This document shows positions 6,968 to 11,695 of a stretch of DNA of 11,695 bases, piece after piece. Under the pieces are notes generated by a model. That model was given only the letters and a program-made list of their open reading frames with translations. It was not told the origin of the DNA and did not search any database. The first letter of the stretch is position 1. The number at the start of each line of letters is the position of its first letter. The stretch comes from JAKEGK01 sp036507695 (GTDB lineage Bacteria > Pseudomonadota > Gammaproteobacteria > SZUA-152), in the NCBI GenBank assembly GCA_036507695.1, contig DATCIR010000217.1:1-11695 (forward strand). Reading direction: 5' to 3'. A program made the translations under genes and the position numbers.

Positions 6968-7010
6968 ACAAAAGGTCATATCAATAAAAACGCATCTAAA
7001 GAACACGATT

Positions 7011-7520
7011 ATGTCATTCATCAAAGTCACCGAGCTTCTGGACCACCCAACAACGGCGCAGGCAACACTATCCCTGCCGTTTGAGCTGCGGCAAAAAAGC
7101 CGGTTGAAAGCCAGGCTCGAATCCGGCGAAGAAGTCGGACTCCTGTTGCCGCGCGGCCATGTATTACGGGGCGGCGATTGCTTGAAGGCCGAAAACGGTC
7201 TGATCATTGAATTAAAAGCAGCACAGGAACCGGTGACCACAGCGACCGCACCGGACCCGCTAACCATGCAGCGCGCCTGTTATCACCTGGGCAACCGTCA
7301 TGTGCCATTGCAAATTGCGGAGCACTGGATTCGTTACCTGGAGGATCATGTACTCGATGATATGGTGCGGGCGCTAGGTCTTAAGCTAACCCACGAGCAG
7401 GCGCCGTTTGAACCGGAAGCGGGCGCTTATCACCAGCAGCAGCAACATCATCATGACGACCGTCATGAATTACATGAACATCACGAACATCACCATAATC
7501 ATAAACACCATCACGACTAG
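7011..7520 (+). CDS. ureE: urease accessory nickel chaperone UreE
   Basis: UreE is the cytoplasmic nickel-binding metallochaperone that hands Ni2+ to UreG. The protein has 169 residues. The N-terminal peptide-binding-like domain (about 1-75) includes RLKARLESGEEVGLLLPRG and VLRGGDCL; the metal-binding domain contains YHLGNRHVPLQI, in which H97 corresponds to the conserved interfacial nickel ligand (His96 in Klebsiella). The last 29 residues (141-169) hold 15 His, a strong nickel-storing tail. The ATG at 7011 is chosen because the open frame upstream to 6912 runs through repeat DNA and the family starts here (MSFIKVTELL); the ribosome site is weak (AAAGAA). The ureF ATG follows eight bases after its stop. 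Confidence 0.96.
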   Translation: MSFIKVTELLDHPTTAQATLSLPFELRQKSRLKARLESGEEVGLLLPRGHVLRGGDCLKAENGLIIELKAAQEPVTTATAPDPLTMQRACYHLGNRHVPLQIAEHWIRYLEDHVLDDMVRALGLKLTHEQAPFEPEAGAYHQQQQHHHDDRHELHEHHEHHHNHKHHHD

Positions 7521-7528
7521 CGTTTCCT

Positions 7529-8206
7529 ATGAAAACAGCACCCTCCTCTTCCCTGCGTTTGTGGCAATTGATTAGCCCCGCCCTGCCCATCGGCGCCTTC
7601 GCCTATTCTCAAGGCCTCGAATACGCGGTGGAACAAGGCTGGGTCCACAACGAAGACAGCGCCGCGCAATGGATCACCGGGCTCATTAATCATTCGCTGT
7701 CGGCGCTGGATGTACCCCTATTGGCGAGACTCTACAAAGCCTGGCAAGCCAAGGACATGGAACGTGTAAGCTATTGGAATCATTACCTGCAAGCCGCGCG
7801 TGAATCCAATGAGCTGCTCACCGAAGACCGGCAGATCGGCAGCGCCTTAAAGCAATTGTTAAGTGATTTAAAAATTTACCAAACCGATCAATGGCCGGAG
7901 ACGGAGCCACCCAGCTTTGCCACCATGTTTGCACTGGCCGCGGCGCACTGGATGGTGACCGTGAACGAAACCTGCCAGGGGTTTTTATGGGCGTGGAGCG
8001 AAAACCAGGTGGCGGCCGCCATCAAGCTGGTGCCCTTGGGTCAAACCGCGGGGCAACGGATTCTGACCCGGGTGATTGATGAAATTCCGCATGCGGTTAA
8101 ACGCGGACTCGAACTAACAGACGAGGAAATCGGCATGACCGCGCAGGGACTGGGTATCGCTAGCGCTTTGCATGAAACACAGTACACGCGGTTGTTTCGT
8201 TCGTGA
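7529..8206 (+). CDS. ureF: urease accessory protein UreF
   Basis: UreF joins UreD and UreG in the urease activation complex; it controls UreG GTP hydrolysis and forms part of the tunnel for nickel transfer. The protein is 225 residues, mostly helical, as usual for the family. The signature is near the N-terminus: LISPALPIGAFAYSQGLEYA, with VEQGWV next. Further family-like segments are ARESNELLTEDRQIG and AHWMVTVNETCQGFLWAWSENQVAAAIKLVPLGQTAGQ, read as consecutive parts of residues 137-174. The ATG lies eight bases after ureE without an obvious Shine-Dalgarno sequence, which suggests coupling to ureE translation. A 21-bp inverted repeat begins just after its stop codon. Confidence 0.95.
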   Translation: MKTAPSSSLRLWQLISPALPIGAFAYSQGLEYAVEQGWVHNEDSAAQWITGLINHSLSALDVPLLARLYKAWQAKDMERVSYWNHYLQAARESNELLTEDRQIGSALKQLLSDLKIYQTDQWPETEPPSFATMFALAAAHWMVTVNETCQGFLWAWSENQVAAAIKLVPLGQTAGQRILTRVIDEIPHAVKRGLELTDEEIGMTAQGLGIASALHETQYTRLFRS

Positions 8207-8207
8207 T

Positions 8208-8292
8208 GGAAAAAGGGACAGATCTATTTTTTCCAAAGACAGCCGGGGATATGCTGATATTTGAAAATAAAAATAGATCTGTCCCTTTTCCC
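8208..8292. repeat. long inverted repeat between ureF and ureG
   Basis: Arms at 8211-8231 and 8269-8289 are perfect 21-bp reverse complements with core GGGACAGATCTATTTTT; two more GC pairs follow outside one mismatch (8208-8209 with 8291-8292). The 37-bp spacer is AT-rich. The left arm ends in a T-run, so in RNA this makes a strong stem that could pause or terminate transcription before ureG. The sequence resembles the dispersed GGGACAGAT.. repeats of proteobacteria that I associate with IS200-like/REP-associated transposases; that link is from memory and cannot be tested here. Confidence 0.75.
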
Positions 8293-8332
8293 TTACGCTA
8301 CATTACAATTTAATAGCCGGAACTTTGAAACT

Positions 8333-8944
8333 ATGAGCAAACAAGCATTACGTGTGGGAATCGGCGGGCCGGTGGGCTCGGGTAAAACCGCCTTGGTGTA
8401 CGCGCTGTGCAAAGCCATGCGCGATGATTATCAAATCGCGGTGGTGACCAATGACATTTACACCCAGGAAGACGCGCAATTCCTGATGCGCAGTCAGGCG
8501 CTCGCCGAAGACCGCATCATTGGCGTGGAAACCGGCGGTTGCCCGCACACCGCCATCCGTGAAGACGCTTCCATGAATCTGGCCGCGGTCAGCGAACTCA
8601 ATAAACGATTCGGCAACCTCGATATCGTGTTCGTGGAAAGCGGCGGTGATAACCTGAGCGCGACGTTTAGTCCGGAGCTCTCCGATCTCACCATTTATGT
8701 GATTGATGTGGCCGCCGGCGACAAGATTCCCCGCAAAGGTGGACCCGGCATTACCAAGTCTGATCTCTTGGTTATCAACAAAACCGACCTCGCGCCCCTT
8801 GTTGGTGCATCCCTGGAGGTCATGGAACGCGACGCGAAAAAAATGCGCGGCGAACGGCCGTTTGTGTTTAGTAATCTCAAAACCAAAACCGGACTAAAAA
8901 GCATCATGGATTTTATTATCGATCAAGGAATGTTGCCGGAATAA
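8333..8944 (+). CDS. ureG: urease accessory GTPase UreG
   Basis: UreG is the SIMIBI-class GTPase that carries nickel and dimerises on GTP binding to deliver it to urease through UreF and UreD. The protein has 203 residues. Visible elements are the P-loop GGPVGSGKT (11-19), the nickel-binding Cys-Pro-His motif at 70-72 within ETGGCPHTAIRED, the ESGGDN motif (102-107) and the guanine-specificity motif NKTD (149-152). All are intact. The ATG at 8333 matches the family start (MSKQALRVGIGG); an upstream in-frame TTG at 8261 would extend it through the repeat and is rejected. The ribosome site is weak (GGAA about ten bases upstream). It is the last ure gene of the operon. Confidence 0.97.
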   Translation: MSKQALRVGIGGPVGSGKTALVYALCKAMRDDYQIAVVTNDIYTQEDAQFLMRSQALAEDRIIGVETGGCPHTAIREDASMNLAAVSELNKRFGNLDIVFVESGGDNLSATFSPELSDLTIYVIDVAAGDKIPRKGGPGITKSDLLVINKTDLAPLVGASLEVMERDAKKMRGERPFVFSNLKTKTGLKSIMDFIIDQGMLPE

Positions 8945-8961
8945 GACAATTCAATGATTCT

Positions 8962-9000
8962 TGTTCGGCAGATATACAACACCTGCGCGTCTGTTGAACA
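8962..9000 (+). terminator. possible hairpin after ureG
   Basis: TGTTCGGCAG (8962-8971) pairs with CTGTTGAACA (8991-9000) over 10 bp in RNA if two G-U pairs are allowed, with a 19-nt loop. It lies 17 bp after the ureG stop codon. There is no T-run directly after it, so it may only mark the operon's 3' end. Confidence 0.3.
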
Positions 9001-9177
9001 TACCTGCTTCGTACTTATTTATTTATCTTCTTTTCATTAACTCCCCTCACGCAACGCCCCATCATTAAGCATTTAAAAATTTTTACGCATTCTTTTAGTG
9101 CAATTGAGTTTGTGACCGCTTCATGAAATTCCCGAAAAAATACCCTAACTGCATGTAAGCCATACCTTTTTCTTGTT

Positions 9178-9192
9178 TGGCATACCGGATGC
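9178..9192 (+). promoter_or_regulatory. candidate sigma-54 (RpoN) promoter for the porin gene
   Basis: TGGCATACCGGATGC has the invariant GG (9179-9180) and GC (9191-9192) with exactly the -24/-12 spacing of TGGCAC-N5-TTGC; the -24 part TTGGCA is a good match and the -12 part ATGC is fair. Transcription would start near 9204, giving a leader of about 115 nt. Sigma-54 control would fit nitrogen regulation. No activator site was identified. Confidence 0.45.
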
Positions 9193-9201
9193 TATATGCC
9201 T

Positions 9202-9232
9202 AACAAAGCAAAGCGCTAACTCGCTCTTTGTT
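9202..9232 (+). promoter_or_regulatory. stem-loop at predicted 5' end of porin mRNA
   Basis: AACAAAG (9202-9208) pairs with CTTTGTT (9226-9232), and AGCG (9212-9215) pairs with CGCT (9222-9225), with a 3-nt bulge and a 6-nt loop. It begins at about the start site predicted from the sigma-54 candidate, so it could be a 5' stabilising hairpin of the mRNA. Confidence 0.3.
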
Positions 9233-9318
9233 TCGAGCCACGGCCGATGCATTGTACGGTCAGCTCCTTAACCCTTGCATTTTAACTTGGATGAAATAAT
9301 CAATTGGGGAGACTCACA

Positions 9319-10071
9319 ATGAAGCTTAATAAAAAGTTATTGCCGTTAACCGGAGCTGCAGCCCTTGCCTTGTCCGGCATCGCTGCACCCATGACCGCCA
9401 GCGCGGACGTGAGCGCCAGCATGGCGTTCTCTAATATGTACCTGTGGCGCGGGCTGAACATATCGTCAAACTTTGATGAAATTGAAGATAATAATGGCAC
9501 AACTCATTTTCTTGGTTCCGGAAGCCCACAAATCAGCGGCAGTCTGGACTACACCCACGCGAGCGGATTCTATGCCGGCGCCTGGGGCAGTAACGAAGGA
9601 ATCAACGGCACTGAGACGGATTTATACGCCGGATTTGCCGGAAAGCTCAGTGAATTCAGTTATAACATTTCCTATTGGTGGTACTTGTATCCGGAAGCCG
9701 GCGGCGTCGGTCCTGAGACCGGATTGTCCGACACCGACCTTTCCGAAGTCGTCCTTACTTTAGGCTACGGGCCGGTGTCAGCAGGTATCTACATGGGTGT
9801 CGACACGGAACTGCAAGGCGTAGACGGCAGTGACTATTTTTACTACACCCTTGGCTTTAACTTCCTGGAAAAATTCAACCTGACTTACGGTGGCTGGAGC
9901 TTTGACGAAGACGGCAATAACGAATACAGCCATCTTACATTCACCTACTCTCCCACGAATGAATTATCTTTTGTCGTCAGTAAGGCCATGGAAGATATCG
10001 AGGACTCTATCGAAGAAGACCCGTTGTTTCAGGTCACGTACAAAAAGTCGTTCGACCTGGCAGGCAAATAA
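9319..10071 (+). CDS. TorF-family putative outer-membrane porin
   Basis: A 250-residue secreted protein. The signal peptide has KLNKK, a hydrophobic core and a cleavage site after TASA (residue 29). The mature protein starts DVSASMAFSNMYLWRGL; the aromatic N/F-S-N-x-Y-x-x-RG stretch near the mature N-terminus is typical of the TorF/TIGR02001 (gcw_chp) family of small outer-membrane beta-barrels. Alternating hydrophobic strands with many Tyr, Trp and Gly continue to the end (FQVTYKKSFDL). No cysteines are seen. The ATG at 9319 has GGGGAG seven bases upstream; a TTG five codons earlier is rejected because it would spoil the signal peptide. Next to urtA and the urease genes it may let urea or related small nitrogen compounds cross the outer membrane; this role is inferred from location only. 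A strong terminator follows. Confidence 0.85.
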   Translation: MKLNKKLLPLTGAAALALSGIAAPMTASADVSASMAFSNMYLWRGLNISSNFDEIEDNNGTTHFLGSGSPQISGSLDYTHASGFYAGAWGSNEGINGTETDLYAGFAGKLSEFSYNISYWWYLYPEAGGVGPETGLSDTDLSEVVLTLGYGPVSAGIYMGVDTELQGVDGSDYFYYTLGFNFLEKFNLTYGGWSFDEDGNNEYSHLTFTYSPTNELSFVVSKAMEDIEDSIEEDPLFQVTYKKSFDLAGK

Positions 10072-10123
10072 AGCTGGCTTCGCCGCTTGATTCAAGACCG
10101 TAAGTAGATGAGTTAAAAGTAAC

Positions 10124-10160
10124 AACGCCGGTATGTTCGGTATTTCATACCGGCGTTTTT
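10124..10160 (+). terminator. Rho-independent terminator after the porin gene
   Basis: AACGCCGGTATG (10124-10135) and CATACCGGCGTT (10146-10157) form a perfect 12-bp stem with a 10-nt loop; a T-run ends at 10160. It lies about 50 bp after the porin stop codon, so urtA most likely has its own promoter. Confidence 0.9.
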
Positions 10161-10178
10161 AACAATCGTGTTAAAAAA

Positions 10179-10237
10179 ACCAAAGTAAAAACCAAAGTAA
10201 AAAACCAAAGTAACAATCAAGGTATTAATCAAAGTAA
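10179..10237. repeat. tandem 12-13 bp repeats upstream of urtA
   Basis: Three exact copies of ACCAAAGTAA (starting 10179, 10191 and 10204) are followed by two related units, ATCAAGGTA (10216) and ATCAAAGTAA (10228). The steps are 12, 13, 12 and 12 bp. They lie between the terminator at 10124-10160 and the urtA start at 10293. They may be regulator-binding sites or a simple slippage-derived repeat; no sigma-70 or sigma-54 promoter is convincing between them and urtA. Confidence 0.75.
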
Positions 10238-10292
10238 TAAACAAAAATCCCATTCCGTTAACCGTTATCATGGACTATTTAGAAGGGGAAGT

Positions 10293-11582
10293 ATGATGAA
10301 ACAGAAAATCCTATTCGCGAGTTACTGCGTTGCAAGTTTGTTCGTATTGATGATTCAGCCGGTGATGGCCGCCGATACTATTAAAGTCGGCGTACTGCAT
10401 TCATTGTCCGGCACCATGGCGATCAGTGAAACCACGTTGAAAGACACGGTTTTGATGATGATTGATGAGCAAAACAAGAAAGGCGGTTTGTTGGGCAAGA
10501 AACTGGAAGCCGTCGTTGTTGACCCCGCCTCCAATTGGCCCTTGTTTGCGGAAAAAGCCCGCGAACTGCTGACCAAGAACAAAGTCGATGTCATATTCGG
10601 CTGCTGGACCTCGGTATCGCGCAAGTCCGTGCTGCCGGTCATCGAAGAGTTAAATGGCCTGCTGTTTTATCCGGTGCAATACGAAGGTGAAGAATCTTCC
10701 AAAAATGTTTTCTACACCGGCGCCGCGCCCAACCAGCAGGCGATTCCGGCGGTTGATTATTTGATGAAAGACATCGGCGTCAAGCGCTGGGTGTTGGCCG
10801 GTACTGACTATGTGTATCCGCGCACCACCAACAAAATCCTGGAAGCTTACCTGAAAGCCAAAGGCGTCGCCGAAAAAGACATCATGATCAACTACACCCC
10901 GTTTGGCCACTCCGACTGGCAAAGCATCGTATCCGACATCAAGAAGTTCGGTTCGGCCGGCAAAAAGACCGCCGTGGTTTCCACGATTAATGGCGACGCC
11001 AACGTTCCATTTTATAAAGAATTGGGCAACCAGGGTGTTTCCGCGGAAAATATTCCGGTTGTGGCTTTCTCCGTCGGTGAAGAAGAACTCTCCGGCCTCG
11101 ATACCAAGCCACTGGTGGGACACCTGGCGGCCTGGAACTACTTTCAAAGCATCGATGCCAAGGAAAATGCGGAGTTCATCAAAGCCTGGAAAAAATTCAT
11201 CAAGGATGACAAGCGTGTGACCAACGATCCCATGGAAGCCACCTATATTGGTTTCAAAATGTGGGTGAAAGCCGTCGAGAAAGCCAAAACCACCGATGTG
11301 AACAAAGTGGAGCAAGCCATGATCGGCGTCGAGGTCCCCAACCTCACCGGCGGTAAAGCCAAGATGCTGGCCAACCATCACCTGACCAAACCGGTATTGA
11401 TCGGTGAAATCCAGGAAAACGGCCAATTCGCCACGGTTTGGAAAACGGAAGGTACCGTACCCGGCGACGCCTGGTCGGATTTTCTGCCCGGCAGCAAGGA
11501 CACCGTTGCCGACTGGACCGCTCCGATCAAATGCGGTAATTATAATACGGTCACCAAAAAGTGTTCCGGACAGAATTACTAA
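10293..11582 (+). CDS. urtA: urea ABC transporter, urea-binding protein UrtA
   Basis: UrtA is the periplasmic binding protein that captures urea for the UrtBCDE ABC transporter. The protein has 429 residues, normal for the family. A signal peptide (MMKQKILF, hydrophobic core, cleavage after PVMA near residue 26) precedes mature ADTIKVGVLHSLSGTMAISE, the characteristic start of UrtA. GCWTSVSRKSVLPVIE and LFYPVQYEGEESSKNVFYTG are further strongly UrtA-like segments and distinguish it from branched-chain amino acid binding proteins of the same superfamily. Two Cys near the C-terminus (C414, C424) could form a disulfide in the periplasm. AAGGGGAA precedes two adjacent ATG codons (10293 and 10296); the second has slightly better spacing. 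The sequence after the gene has a hairpin and no clear T-run, compatible with read-through into urtB outside the window. Identification is firm; amide binding instead of urea is a minor alternative. Confidence 0.95.
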   Translation: MMKQKILFASYCVASLFVLMIQPVMAADTIKVGVLHSLSGTMAISETTLKDTVLMMIDEQNKKGGLLGKKLEAVVVDPASNWPLFAEKARELLTKNKVDVIFGCWTSVSRKSVLPVIEELNGLLFYPVQYEGEESSKNVFYTGAAPNQQAIPAVDYLMKDIGVKRWVLAGTDYVYPRTTNKILEAYLKAKGVAEKDIMINYTPFGHSDWQSIVSDIKKFGSAGKKTAVVSTINGDANVPFYKELGNQGVSAENIPVVAFSVGEEELSGLDTKPLVGHLAAWNYFQSIDAKENAEFIKAWKKFIKDDKRVTNDPMEATYIGFKMWVKAVEKAKTTDVNKVEQAMIGVEVPNLTGGKAKMLANHHLTKPVLIGEIQENGQFATVWKTEGTVPGDAWSDFLPGSKDTVADWTAPIKCGNYNTVTKKCSGQNY

Positions 11583-11627
11583 ACCACTGGTTGTTAGCAA
11601 ACTGAAGAACTGCCTATAAGTCCGGGA

Positions 11628-11656
11628 GTGGGAATGCCACCAGTTGGTATTCCCAC
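11628..11656 (+). terminator. hairpin downstream of urtA
   Basis: GTGGGAATGCC (11628-11638) pairs with GGTATTCCCAC (11646-11656) over 11 positions, one being a G-U pair, with a 7-nt loop. No T-run follows. It may protect the urtA mRNA end and raise the level of the binding protein over the downstream transporter genes, as is common for ABC systems; that role is inferred. Confidence 0.4.
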
Positions 11657-11667
11657 AACCCGCCTTT

Positions 11668-11695
11668 GTTCTAAACCAACTCGGTTCTAAACCAA
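11668..11695. repeat. 12-bp direct repeat at the right edge
   Basis: GTTCTAAACCAA occurs at 11668-11679 and 11684-11695, a 16-bp period with four unlike bases between. The second copy ends with the window, so the repeat may continue. Confidence 0.55.

Larger units (their letters stand above)
8945..9318. other. 374-bp intergenic region before the porin gene
   Basis: No gene is seen. From left to right it holds the weak hairpin after ureG (8962-9000), an AT-rich stretch (about 9010-9175), a sigma-54-like promoter (9178-9192), a stem-loop starting near the predicted transcription start (9202-9232) and the ribosome site of the porin gene (GGGGAG, 9306-9311). I found no convincing NtrC site. Confidence 0.5.

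Noticed and set aside
6912..7010. 33-codon N-terminal extension of UreE
   Set aside because: It is encoded by the repeat cluster at 6821-6967; UreE proteins begin at the position encoded by the ATG at 7011.
8261..8332. 24-codon N-terminal extension of UreG from a TTG
   Set aside because: It reads through the right arm of the inverted repeat and has no counterpart in UreG, which begins close before the P-loop.
10179..10237. CRISPR-like array
   Set aside because: The repeat unit is about 10 bp with 2-3 bp spacers; CRISPR needs repeats of about 23-47 bp and unique spacers of similar length.
10650..11600. 316-codon open frame on the minus strand across urtA
   Set aside because: It lies fully antisense to urtA, which has a signal peptide, ribosome site and family features. 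The translation is rich in Gly, Phe, His and Val as expected from reading the complement of a biased gene.

Overview
The window holds a near-complete urease system of a proteobacterium, probably a gammaproteobacterium. This assignment rests on general gene style (UreABC as three separate subunits, a TorF-type outer-membrane porin, a predicted outer-membrane lipoprotein, repeat elements of common proteobacterial types); no rRNA or other taxonomic marker is present. All main ideas here follow known families. I see no clearly new enzyme system; the unusual material lies in the intergenic DNA.

Layout. Positions 1-2708 carry unrecognised genes: a possible C-terminal gene end at the left edge, a hypothetical protein with a C-terminal membrane anchor (+, 225-809), a small lipoprotein (-, 973-1407), a candidate 25-residue membrane peptide (-, 1509-1586), a hypothetical protein (-, 1770-2108), and a gene-poor stretch with weak ORFs and AT-rich hairpins. 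From 2709 to 8944 every gene is on the + strand: a His-rich nickel permease, then ureD, ureA, ureB, ureC, ureE, ureF and ureG. From 9319 to 11582 follow a TorF-family porin and urtA, the substrate-binding protein of the urea ABC transporter. The rest of that transporter (urtBCDE) probably lies to the right of the window.

How the genes work together. Urea would cross the outer membrane (possibly through the porin), be bound by UrtA in the periplasm and be imported by the Urt ABC transporter. Nickel enters through the permease, is bound by UreE, and is delivered through the UreD-UreF-UreG GTPase complex into the UreABC apoenzyme. UreC keeps all metal ligands, the carbamylated lysine and the flap cysteine. 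The product is ammonia, so the region is best read as a nitrogen-scavenging module. A sigma-54-like promoter upstream of the porin fits nitrogen control.

The urease operon is tightly packed at permease/ureD (0 bp), ureA/ureB (18 bp), ureB/ureC (1-nt overlap) and ureE/ureF (8 bp). Its other three junctions (ureD/ureA, ureC/ureE, ureF/ureG) each hold a different palindromic repeat element. A 12-13 bp tandem repeat sits between a strong terminator and urtA.
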